Positions 9,731 through 19,303 of a DNA stretch of 64,000 nt are shown piece by piece. The notes below the pieces were generated by a model, which ran no database searches, was not told where the DNA came from, and saw nothing but the letters and a program-made list of their open reading frames with translations. The position numbers and the translations under genes are program-made. Origin of the DNA: Otatea glauca (lineage: Eukaryota > Streptophyta > Magnoliopsida > Poales > Poaceae); contig JAYEVK010000316.1 of NCBI GenBank assembly GCA_036346275.1, positions 186,001-250,000 of the forward strand, read 5' to 3'. Position 1 is the first letter of the stretch. Every line of letters begins with the position of its first letter.

Positions 9731-12028
9731 ATGTCAGGTGACAAGAGTTCACTGCATCATTCTCCACGCACGAAGGGCAATGTACAACTCACTAATGAGC
9801 AAATGTCGCTGCAAGAAGACCGTTTCCGGTCCATCGAGACTGCTCAGGGAGTTGCTAACAATACCCTTGCTACTATTTTGTCTAGACTTGATGATATGCT
9901 TGCAGCTGCTGTCCCTAGAACCTCTAGTCCTCCGCCTCGTCTCCTAAGCAACAACAATGGTGTACTACGTGCACAACGGGTTCCCATTGCTGCCCCGACT
10001 TCCCAGCATGGACGCGCTGCATCGGTCGCCCCACCACACATCGCCACGGGTTCATCCACTGATGATGAACAAGGTAAAATCAAGTTTGAGTTGCCTCCTT
10101 TTGGTGGAAAGTTCGATCCTAATGCATATATTAATTGGGAGATAGCGGTAGATAAAGAATTTGCAAACTATGACTTATCTGAAAACCAAAAGATTAGTGC
10201 CGCAGTTAAAGTGTTAACGTCAGATGCAGTATATTGGTGGAAGCATATATCTAGACATGATAAAGACCCTAAAACTTGGAATGCCATGAAAAGACTTATA
10301 AGAAATGATTATGTTCCTGAATATGTTGATGAATATTTGCTTACTAAACTTCAATGCTTAAAACAAGGTTCTAAAATTGTTATAGAATACTTTCATGATT
10401 TGCAAAATTGTTTGTTGCGTTGTGGTTTACAAGAATGTGAGGAAGCTACTGAGCTTAGGTTCATACGTGGACTTAATCATGAAATTCAGGATGTTCTTGT
10501 TGATGAAACATATAGTTGTCTTTCAGAATTGATTGAATGTGCTTGTAGAGCTGAAAACATGCTTACTGAATCTTTGAAAGAGCCTTTAGCTTTATTTGAG
10601 GTGCCCATTCTTGCACCTTCTGTTGTAGCTAACATTTTGCAGAAAAGTGAGCACCATCGGGAGAAAGATGAAGAAGAAAATGTGAAAAAAGAGGAGATAT
10701 TTGCTGCTCCATACGTATGTGAAGAGTTGGAAATTGAAGTTGCACCTACAACCACGGAGAATGATTTAGAAGGTAATGTCAAAGGTATGGACTGTATACA
10801 TGGTGAAAATCATTTTGAAGAGACAAAACTGTCCATGAATCGTGCTATCGTAGAGCAACTATTAATGGAACCCATTGCTGATTTTGTTGCTATTCCTAGT
10901 GATAAAGAAGAGTTGTGTCATAATGCTTCACTTATATCCACGCCACAATTAGTGAATGAACATGAAATATTTATATTTGAACAAAACACTTGCGCTGAAC
11001 ATAAACATGTTATTCACATTGCTAGTGAAGAAAATGAGATTAAATTGATGTCTTCTTTAAATACTTTAGGTTACATTGAATTTGATGTTCTGTGTGATCT
11101 AGATAGTTTCAAGGAGAAGATTTTTGTACATTCTGATTTGCCATGGTTATCACGAAATACTTTTCATGTTGTTGGCAAATATCATTATAAAGGAGAATAC
11201 AAAGTGCATAGAGTATACATTTGTTCAGATCTGAAATCTCCACATCCTATGCAACAATGTGATCAATTTGATAATTCTAATATCATATCAAGTAGCCCTA
11301 CTGTTGATTATAATCAACATGATAGTTTTCAAGAAAGGGAGTGTTTGGGTGATTGTGATTCCCAAGCCATTGATTTGATCACAAATGATATGCATGTTGC
11401 TTTGTTCTTTGTCGCGACTAACATTTTGCAGGAGAATGTGATGGAGTCGAGGACGACTCCAATTCAAGAAAGGGAGAATGATGAGACCATGCTCGTCTTG
11501 GAAATGACCAACGCGATATCAGTTTGGCGACACTTCACGGCATCCTCTGCATTGTCTACATCTACTAGGATGGCTTTCCTTCACAGAGAGGAGGAAGCGT
11601 CCAAGAGTGCAAGCTTTCAACATGCCTTTATATGCTGGAAAGAAATATTGGGCTTTGTGGAGGATGATCTGAACATGAGAATACTTTTTGTTGAGGTCAA
11701 GCTAAAAGCTGAGCATGAGTCGAGGATGACTCAAATTCAAGAAAGGAAGGATGATAAGGACATCACTACTACGGATATGACCACATTTGGTTGTGCCTAC
11801 TCCAACACATCATCCACGGGCCAAGAAGAGAGAGAGATCAAATCCATCACGTTCTGGAATACAATTCGGCCTCCTGAGACAGCACCGACTTCAAATATGA
11901 ATAACTTTTGCATACGGACTCCGATTTGGGTGAACTTGGACTTGATTGAAAGCTTACAACGAGATCTTTCCAATGGATCTAATCTCAGGCCCAGATTCAT
12001 CGTACATCAACCGGAATCATTAAAATAA
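9731..12028 (+). CDS. Gag-like polyprotein with unknown C-terminal extension, intact
   Basis: An uninterrupted frame of 765 codons. I prefer the ATG at 9731 (ACCATGTCAGG) over the in-frame ATG at 9719 because the autonomous copy starts gag with ACCATGGCAGG. Residues about 116-277 are a retrotransposon gag (capsid-like) domain: PPFGGKFDPNAYINWE, AVKVLTSDAVYWWKHIS, LTKLQCLKQGSKIVIEYFHDL, LLRCGLQE. There is no CCHC knuckle and no Pol domain. The next ~400 residues are acidic, include EKDEEENVKKEE, and match nothing I recognise. The end carries ESRMTQIQERKDDKDITT, the same tail as autonomous polyproteins, encoded across the polypurine tract and into the 3' LTR. Likely packages its own RNA using Pol in trans (inference). 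Confidence 0.88.
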   Translation: MSGDKSSLHHSPRTKGNVQLTNEQMSLQEDRFRSIETAQGVANNTLATILSRLDDMLAAAVPRTSSPPPRLLSNNNGVLRAQRVPIAAPTSQHGRAASVAPPHIATGSSTDDEQGKIKFELPPFGGKFDPNAYINWEIAVDKEFANYDLSENQKISAAVKVLTSDAVYWWKHISRHDKDPKTWNAMKRLIRNDYVPEYVDEYLLTKLQCLKQGSKIVIEYFHDLQNCLLRCGLQECEEATELRFIRGLNHEIQDVLVDETYSCLSELIECACRAENMLTESLKEPLALFEVPILAPSVVANILQKSEHHREKDEEENVKKEEIFAAPYVCEELEIEVAPTTTENDLEGNVKGMDCIHGENHFEETKLSMNRAIVEQLLMEPIADFVAIPSDKEELCHNASLISTPQLVNEHEIFIFEQNTCAEHKHVIHIASEENEIKLMSSLNTLGYIEFDVLCDLDSFKEKIFVHSDLPWLSRNTFHVVGKYHYKGEYKVHRVYICSDLKSPHPMQQCDQFDNSNIISSSPTVDYNQHDSFQERECLGDCDSQAIDLITNDMHVALFFVATNILQENVMESRTTPIQERENDETMLVLEMTNAISVWRHFTASSALSTSTRMAFLHREEEASKSASFQHAFICWKEILGFVEDDLNMRILFVEVKLKAEHESRMTQIQERKDDKDITTTDMTTFGCAYSNTSSTGQEEREIKSITFWNTIRPPETAPTSNMNNFCIRTPIWVNLDLIESLQRDLSNGSNLRPRFIVHQPESLK
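11738..11751 (+). promoter_or_regulatory. Polypurine tract for plus-strand priming
   Basis: CAAGAAAGGAAGGA immediately before the 3' LTR start (TGATAAGG at 11752). In autonomous copies the matching word is CAAGAAAGGGAGGA. It is translated as QERKD/QERED within the ORF. Two further near-copies lie upstream at 11330-11340 and 11465-11475. Confidence 0.75.
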
Positions 12029-12524
12029 TGTACTACAAAAATGTTTTGGGCTGTTTCGGGCCTTGTAAGTGTTTTGGGGCCCAAGCCCAAGTTGTGTGCA
12101 TCCCCCCTGGCTGCACACAACCCTAGGACGTCCCTCCCTCTTATAAACTTAGTAGCCACCGCTTTAGATACTTGGGTTTTGTTTGATTAGTTTAGCCAAG
12201 TGCAAACTTTGCGTCTTCGAGTTGTGCTGGACAGCCACTTTGTCAAGACCTTCAATAGAACCCCACCTTATTTTGGCCTTCAATTCTTATTTGCAATTTC
12301 AGATTGCTTTTACCATTGTTCTTGCTTGTTCTTCGGTTGCTTGCTGGAATTGAACCTCGTGTTCAGGTTGATCGTGCCCACGGCAAGATCAATAACATTC
12401 CGGAGTTGGTTTAGCGATTGCTAAGGCGCATCGTCGTCGTACGTTGTAGTCGGATCGTCAAAGTCGGTTCCACAAATCGATAGTTATCGCTCTCATCGAA
12501 AGATCGGGACACAACCTCGCATCA
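11752..12524 (+). repeat. 3' LTR of non-autonomous CRM element
   Basis: 773 bp, from TGATAAGGACATC to ACCTCGCATCA. By eye it differs from the 5' LTR at 12 substitutions and no indels (about 1.55 percent). The element's ORF runs 277 bp into it and stops at 12026-12028. A TATA box copy is at 12142-12147. Confidence 0.93.
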
Positions 12525-13236
12525 CACTCTGTTTCACTCTGTGACTTTTTTCGCACAAATGTTGTTTGCAGTGCAAGTTGGGACACGTTGAGGAATTTTC
12601 AACTCCGAACCGGACGGATTCCAAAAGTATACGGATATTAGTTAAGGCGCATATGAAGTCCATTCGGGGCGTTTGTTACTCGGTTTCACTCTGTCACTTT
12701 TTTTCGCACGAATGGACTGTGAGTGCATGTTGGGATAGGTTGTGAGGTATTTTTAACAAGATGGAAAAGTTGTGAGGAATTTTTAACACCAACTCAGATG
12801 TATTCGAAATACATACTGATATGAGTTAGGGCTCATATGAAGTCCATTCAGGGTGTTTTCCACTCAGTTTCACTCTGTGACTTTTTTCACACAAATGTTG
12901 TTTGAAGTGCAAGTCGGGACAAGTTGTGAAGAATTTTAAACACCGAACCGGACGGATTCCAAACGCATACAGATATTAGTTAAGGCGCATATGAAGTCCA
13001 TTCGGGGTGTTTGTCACTCAGTTTCACTCAGTGACTTTTTTTCGCACGAATGGACTGTGAGTGCAAGTTGAGACACGTTGTGAGGAATTTTTAATACCGA
13101 CTCGGATTGTTTTGAAAAGCATACCGATATGAGTTTGGGCACATATGAAGTCCATTCGGGCTGTTTGTCACTCAGTTTCACTCTGTGACTTTTTTCGCAC
13201 GAATGGACTGGGAGTGCAAGTTGAGACACGTTGTGA
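12525..13236 (+). repeat. ~155-bp satellite, block 4
   Basis: Four to five monomers of the types seen in block 3, including the AAGATGGAAAAGTTGTGAGG insert near 12.76 kb. It begins with the right-hand CACTC duplication and runs into reverse transcriptase sequence at about 13237 without an LTR, so that right edge is a rearrangement junction rather than a normal insertion. Confidence 0.9.
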
Positions 13237-13239
13237 GGA

Positions 13240-15718
13240 TAAAATTTGGATTGTATGAGTGGTTAGTAATGCCATTTGGACTCACTAATGCACCCAGCAC
13301 TTTCATGAGATTAATGAATGAGGTTATGCGCCATTTCATTGGAAAATTTTTGGTGGTATACTTTGTTGCTATTCTGATTTATAGCAGAACACTACAAGAA
13401 TATCTTGATCATTTGCGTGCTGTTTTCCATGCTTTATGTGATGCTCGCTTATTTGGTAACCTTGAGAAGTGCGCCTTTTTCACGGATCGATTCTCTTTTC
13501 TTGGCTATGTTGTTACTCCGCAGGGAATTGAAGTTGATCAAGCCAAGGTTGAAGCAATACACAGCTGGCCGATTCCAACAACGGTCACACAGGTGCGAAG
13601 TTTTCTAGGACTTGTTGGATTTTATCGCCGCTTTGTGAAGGATTTCAGCACCATTGCTGCACCATTGCACGAGCTCACTAAGAAGGGAATGCCATTTGCT
13701 TGGGGCAAAGCACAAGAGAACGCCTTCAACATGTTGAAAGATAAGTTGACACATGCACCACTTCTCCAACTGCCAGATTTCAATAAAACCTTTGAACTAG
13801 AATGTGATGCTAGTGGCATTGGGTTGGGAGGTGTGTTGTTGCAAGAAGGAAAACCTGTTGCTTATTTTAGTGAGAAATTGAGCGGGCCTAGTTTGAACTA
13901 TTCCACTTATGATAAGGAGTTATATGCGCTAGTTCGAACTTTGGAAACATGGCAACATTATTTATGGCCCAAGGAATTTGTTATCCATTCTGATCATGAG
14001 TCACTAAAGCATATTCGAAGTCAAGGGAAATTAAACCGAAGGCATGCTAAGTGGGTTGAATTCATTGAATCTTTTCCTTATGTCATTAAACACAAAAAGG
14101 GAAAGGAGAATGTTATAGCTGTTGCTTTGTCTAGGCGATACGCTATGCTTTCCCAACTTGACATCAAAATTTTTGGGCTGGAAACGATTAAAGGGCAATA
14201 TGAGCATGATGCTGATTTTAAAGATGTGTTGCTGAATTGTAAAGAGGGAAAAATGTGGAATAAATTAGTCCTCAATAATGGGTTTGTGTTTAGAGCTAAC
14301 AAGCTATGCATTCCAGCTAACTCCGTTTGTTTGTTGTTGTTACAGGAAGCGCATGGAGGTGGGCTGATGGGACATTTTGGTGCGCAAAAGACGGAGGACA
14401 AACTTGCTAGCCATTTCTTTTGGCCAAAGATGAGGCGGGACGTGGAACGTTTCGTCGCTCGCTGCACAACATGTTAGAAAGCTAAGTCACGACTTAACCC
14501 ACATGGTTTGTACATGCCCCTTCCTGTTCCTAGTGTGCCTTGGGAGGATATTTCTATGGACTTTGTTTTAGGGTTTCCTAGAACAAAGAAGGGGAGGTAT
14601 AGCATCTTTGTTGTGGTGGATAGATTTTCTAGGATGGCACACTTCATACCTTGTCATAAGAGTGATGATGCTACCCATGTTGCTGATTTGTTTTTCCGTG
14701 AGATTGTTTGATTGCATGGTGTGCCAAACACAATAGTTTCAGAACATGATGCTAAATTTCTTACCACTTTTGGAGAACTTTATGGGCTAAATTGGGGACT
14801 AAGCTACTGTTTTCTACTACTTGTCACCCCCAAACTGATGGGCAAACCAAAGTTGTCAATAGAACTTTGTCTACCATGCTTAGGGCTGTTTTAAAACAAA
14901 ACATTAAGATGTGGGAAGAATGCTTGCCTCACATTGAGTTTGCTTATAATCGTTCGCTGCATTCTACTACTAAGTTGTGCCCTTTTGAGATTGTGTATGG
15001 CTTTGTTCCTCGTGCTCCCATTGATTTATTGCCTATTCCACCTTCGGAGAAGTTGAATTTTGATGCTACACAACGTGCTGAACTGATGTTAAAATTACAT
15101 GAGACAACGAAAGCAAACATTGAGTCTATAAATGAGAAATATAAACTTGCTGGTAGTAATGAAAGGAAATATGTAACTTTTGAACCTGGAGATCTTGTTT
15201 GGTTGCACTTGCGGAAGGACCGTTTTCCTCAATTAAGAAAGTCTAAGTTGATGCCTAGAGCTGATGGCCCTTTTAAAGTATTGGAAAAAGTTAACGATAA
15301 TGCATATAAGCTTGAGTTGCCTGCAGATTTTGGGGTCACTCCCACATTTAACATTGCAGATTTAAAGCCATATTTTGGAGAAGAGGATGAGCTTGAGTCG
15401 AGGACGACTCCAATACAAGAAAGGGAGGATGACGAGGACATCACTTCTATGGATATAGCCACACCTGCAAATCCATCACCTACACATCAATCAGAACCCG
15501 CTGCTGTAATACAAGGATCGATTACTCGAGCTCGTGCACGTCAACTCAATTACCAGGTGAATGCGTTCCTCGGGCTGCATATAAACGTTTTAATGGATGG
15601 AATGCTATTTAATTCTTGTGATGATGTTCTTTGCCTCAGGAACCATGGCGAGGAACCAAGCAAGCTGAAGTATAGAAGAGACGTGCATAAGATGGGTTCA
15701 GATTCGACTCCAGGATAG
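13240..15718 (+). pseudogene. CRM pol fragment: RT end, RNase H, integrase
   Basis: Similarity begins inside the reverse transcriptase at KFGLYEWLVMPFGLTNAPSTF. The catalytic YFDD reads YFVA (13359-13370), so polymerase activity would be lost. RNase H (FELECDASGIGLGGVLLQEG) and the zinc-binding HHCC start of integrase (GHFGAQKTEDK...RCTTC) follow. In-frame stops are TAG at 14475-14477 and TGA at 14709-14711; the latter is CGA in the sister copy, a likely methyl-CpG transition. A one-base loss near 14.76 kb shifts the frame to the ORF from 14792, which ends at 15718 inside the LTR with GSITRARARQLNYQV. The ORF apparent from 13185 starts in satellite and is fortuitous there. Confidence 0.88.
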
Positions 15719-16364
15719 GGCTGACTTGTTTCGGCCGTCATGGTTGCATCCAGACTCTGTTTGGAGTGTTCTTGTACTTCACCGAAAGATTATAAAGTAT
15801 ACTTTCCAACGGATCTGGAATCACATCTAAACTCCTTTTAGTTAACGGGAATCGTCCAAACAAGTGGCGTCACTTTTCCAGTCCGAGTCAAAGTGGGCCA
15901 TTGGCCTTGTAACAAGGAGAGCCCACTTTAGCCTGCGCCCTAGTGTTCTTGGATGCACCCTCCACCATATAAACAGCCAACCGCTTCCATTAGTGAGGCG
16001 GGTTTCCTTTTAGATTAAAGATAGCAGTTGCTACTTCTTGTAATCGCGCGTGTTGGCTAAACCGCCCGAATTACTTGTTTTCGGAAACCCCTCTTTTGTC
16101 ATTCTGATTGAACTCGTGGATTCAATTCTAATTTCAGTTGCTTGTTCATCTTGTTCTTGCGTGTTCTTTGATTACTTGCAGGGACAAAGGCCTTCGTGGT
16201 CAGGTTGATCGTGCACCAGCAAGATCAATAACAACTTCAGGAGTCGGTGTAACGATTGCTAAGGAGCATCGTCTAGGGATGGAGTAGTCGGATCACCAAC
16301 GTCTTCTCCCTCTCAATCGAAACTATTCCCTCTCATCGAAAGGTTGGGACCTATCCTCCTATCA
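15430..16364 (+). repeat. LTR of permuted CRM copy (935 bp)
   Basis: TGACGAGGACATC to CCTCCTATCA. A polypurine tract (CAAGAAAGGGAGGA) lies just before it and a primer-binding site just after it, so this one LTR serves as both 3' and 5' LTR. Its start is coding (DEDITSMDIATPANPSP). Closely related to the LTRs at 17243 and 23986. Confidence 0.87.
15968..15973 (+). promoter_or_regulatory. Putative LTR TATA box
   Basis: TATAAA in CCACCATATAAACAGCC, about 540 bp into the LTR. The related LTR at 17243 has CACAATAAAAACAGCC instead, a weaker match. Confidence 0.55.
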
Positions 16365-17242
16365 CGTGGTATCAGAGCTGAAGTTTGATCGGTGAGAGAT
16401 TTTTTTTCCATCATCTAATTTACCTACAGTCTAGAAAACCATAAAAAATTAGGCGATTAGATCTCCATTACCAAAACAGTTTGTGCCCTTGCTTTTGCTA
16501 CTTAGTTCTCGGCTTGTTGAATTTACGGTTGCTTCGACGAGTTGAGTTGCTGGTCTTTAGTTTCTGCCGTTAGAGTTTCGAGTTTGAGACACGCTTTTGT
16601 CACAGTTGTGTTTATATTTTGAGTCAGATTCTTTTAGTAGATCAGATCAGAGTTGAGTTTGTTTTTGTCTAGTGTGGGAGATCAGATTGGGTCGCCAATT
16701 TTCTTGCTTCGTTTCCTAATCCGAGTGATTCTCTATGTTACCAAAGTAGATATCGGTTTCCGAAAAAAAAGGCTGGTGCAGATACAAGTGCTGCACCAAA
16801 TCAGAGAAGAAAAAGGCAAGTGCAGATTTCAAAAGCCGCACCAAATAAAAAAAAAGGCAAGTGCAGATTTCAAAAGCCGCACTAGATCATTTGCAAATCA
16901 AAATTCAGAGAGAGAGAGAGAGATTTAGAACGTTTATTCAGCTTGTTGTGACTAACGTGGTGAAGGTTTCTCCTTGTGCAATTTCAGCCACCTATAGCTC
17001 CACAGATTGTCTCCTACTATCTGAAGTTGTTTGTCTTGCTGGTTGCCATCACCTCCTTGCTGAAGCTTGGTAAGAACAGGTAAGAACTTGTTTGAACAGG
17101 TTGAGAGTGAGCGAATTGACACCAGCACACTCCTTGTAGATAGGGATAATCTTGTTACTTTGTATTAGCTATTTTTCTGCTTTGTCTAACCATGGCAGGA
17201 CCAGAAGCCGATAAAGTGGACACTCCCCTCGCACACGGGGAA
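16365..17242 (+). other. Primer site, leader and first codons of gag of the host copy
   Basis: TGGTATCAGAGC at 16367-16378. The leader includes a minisatellite (16771-16895, about three units), a (GA)n run near 16906-16921, and splice- or start-like sequence before ATGGCAGG at about 17192. Gag begins MAGPEADKVDTPLAHG-like in a slightly shifted frame and is cut after GGGAA at 17242 by the nested element. Confidence 0.78.
16771..16895 (+). repeat. Leader minisatellite, ~42-bp units
   Basis: Three units, each with GTGCAGAT, a short loop, then GC(C/T)GCAC and an A-rich spacer. Within a unit GTGC can pair with GCAC, so each could fold as a small hairpin in the RNA. The homologous leader at 18604-18779 has four units. 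Confidence 0.75.
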
Positions 17243-18173
17243 TGATGAGGACATCACTTCTATGGATATAGCCACACCTGCAAATCCATCACCTACGCAT
17301 CAATCGGTCCCCGTTGCTGTAATACATGGACCGATTACTCGAGCTCGCGCACGTCAACTCAATTACCAGGTGAATTCGTTCCTCGGGCTTCATACGAATA
17401 TTTTAATGGATGGAATGCTATTTAATTCTTGTGATGATGTCCTTTGCCTCAGGAACTTGGGTGAGGAACCAACCAAGATGAAGGATAGAAGAGAAGTGCA
17501 CGAGTTCGGTTCAGATTCGACTCCAGGACAGGGCTGACTTGTTTCGGCCGCCACGGCTACATCCGGACTCCGTTTTGGGCGTTCTTGTACTTCACTGAAA
17601 GCTTATCAAGTCTACTTTCCAACGGATCTGGAATCACATCCAAACTCCTTCTGAGTTGACGGGAATCGTTCAATCAAGCAGCGTCACTTTTTCAGTCCAA
17701 GTCAAAAGTGGGCCTTTGGCCTTGTAACAAGGAAAGCCCACTTAAGGCTGCACCCTAGGGTTCCTAGACGCCTCTCCACAATAAAAACAGCCAGCCGCTG
17801 CCATTAGATGGGGGTTTTTTTAGATCAAAGATAGCAGTTGCTACTTCTTGTAATCGCGCGTGTTGGCTAAACCGCCCGAATTACTTGTCATCGGAAACCC
17901 TCTTTTGTGATTCTGAATGAACTCGTGGTTTCAATTATAATTTCAGTGCTTGTTCATCTTGTTCTTGCGTGTTCTTCGATTGCTTGCAGGGACAAAGGCC
18001 TTCGTGGTCAGGTTGATCGTGCACCAGCAAGATCAATAACAACTTCGGAAGTCGGTGTAACGATTGCTAAGGCGCATCGTCTGGGGACGGTGTAGTCGGA
18101 TCGCCAACGTCTTCTTCCACCCAATCGAATCTATCCCTCTCTCATCGAAAGGTCGGGACCTATCCTCCTATCA
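17243..18173 (+). repeat. 5' LTR of nested CRM element
   Basis: 931 bp, TGATGAGGACATC to CCTCCTATCA, followed by primer site TGGTATCAGAGC at 18176-18187. The open start (17262-17537) encodes GPITRARARQLNYQVNSF and LRNLGEEP, the conserved integrase tail of this family. Confidence 0.9.
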
Positions 18174-19303
18174 CGTGGTATCAGAGCTCAAGGTTGATCG
18201 GTGAGAGATTTTTTTTCCCCATCCATTATTTTACCTACAGTCCAGAAAACCAAAAAAAAAAACAAATAGGCGATTAGATCTCCCTTGTCCAAAACAGTTT
18301 GTGCCCTTGCTTTTGCTACTTTAGTTCTCGGCTTGTTGAATTTACGGTTGCTTCGACGAGTCAAGTTGCTGGTCTTTAGTTTCATCCTTTAGAGTTTCGA
18401 GTTCAGGTCATGTTTTTGTCACAGTTGCGTTCATAATTTGAGTCGTATTCTGTTAGTAGATCAGATCGGAGTTGAGTTTGTTTCTGTCTAGTGTGGGAGA
18501 TCAAATTGGGTTGCCGATTTCCTTGCTTTGTTTACTAATCCGCTTGATTCTCTGTGTTTACCAAAATAAATATCAGTTTCCAAATATATATATATAAAAA
18601 AGAGGCCGGTGCAGATACAAGAGCCGCACCAAATCAAGGAGTTAAAAAAAAAAGGCAAGTGCATATAGAAAAGCCGCACCAAATCAGAGAAGAAAAAGGC
18701 AAGTGCAGATAGAAAAGCCGCACCAAATCAGAGAAGAAAAAGGCAAGTGCAGATTTCAAAAGCCGCACTAGATCAATTGCAAATCAAAGTTCAGAGAGAG
18801 AGAGAGAGAGAGTATCTTTTAATTACCTTTATACCCCTGGTTTTGCCAAAAGTCCTTTGTGCAAATTTTGTTTTTAGGGTCTCCTGAGTTCATCTAAGAG
18901 AGTTTTGTGACCCTCCCAAAAAAAAAAAAAAAAAAAAAAACTTGCTGTTTTGGGCGTTTCGGTGACGACGTTTGTGTCTTGGCTCGCGCCTCTAGTACGG
19001 TTCGGGACTAGGACCAGCACGGTACCGTCGTAGAACGTTTATTTAGCTTGCTGTGACTAACGTGGTGAAGGTTACTCCTTGTGCTATTTCAGCCACCTAT
19101 AGCTCCACAGATTGTCTCCTACTCTCTGAAGTTGTTTGTCTTGCTGGTTGCCAACACCTCCTTGCTAAAGCTTGGTAAGAACAGGTAAGAACTTGTTTGA
19201 ACAGGTTGAGAGTGAGCGATTTGACACTAGCACACCACTTGTAGATAGGGATAATCTTGTTACTTGGTGTTAGCCTTTTTTTTTTCTTTGTTTTCTCTAA
19301 CCA
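18174..19303 (+). other. Primer site and leader of nested CRM element
   Basis: Contains the primer site (18176-18187), a (TA)n run near 18586, a four-unit minisatellite (18604-18779), a (GA)n run near 18794-18811 and an A tract of about 22 near 18919-18940. The last ~280 bp match the leader of the host copy at 16.93-17.19 kb. Non-coding. Confidence 0.82.
18604..18779 (+). repeat. Leader minisatellite, four ~44-bp units
   Basis: Units start near 18604, 18654, 18698 and 18742, each with GTGCAGAT or GTGCATAT, AAAAGCCGCAC and CAAATCAGAGAAGAAAAA. Pairing of GTGC with GCAC gives one short hairpin per unit. One unit more than in the homologous leader at 16771. Confidence 0.8.

Larger units (their letters stand above)
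7290..12524 (+). mobile_element. Complete non-autonomous CRM-clade retrotransposon, TSD CACTC
   Basis: A 5,235-bp element with two 773-bp LTRs, an initiator-Met primer site, a leader, a single long gag-like ORF and a polypurine tract. CACTC lies on both sides (7285-7289 and 12525-12529) in the satellite word TTTGTCACTCAG. It has no protease, reverse transcriptase, RNase H or integrase, so it would need proteins from an autonomous CRM element. Rice is known to carry similar non-autonomous centromeric elements (noaCRR1, noaCRR2); that parallel is from memory and based on structure. By eye the two LTRs differ at 12 of 773 positions with no indels, so the insertion is recent. Confidence 0.92.

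Noticed and set aside
18585..18940. (TA)n, (GA)n and poly(A) runs as possible SINE or LINE tails
   Set aside because: They lie inside the CRM leader between primer site and gag and recur in the sister leader; no SINE or LINE body is present.
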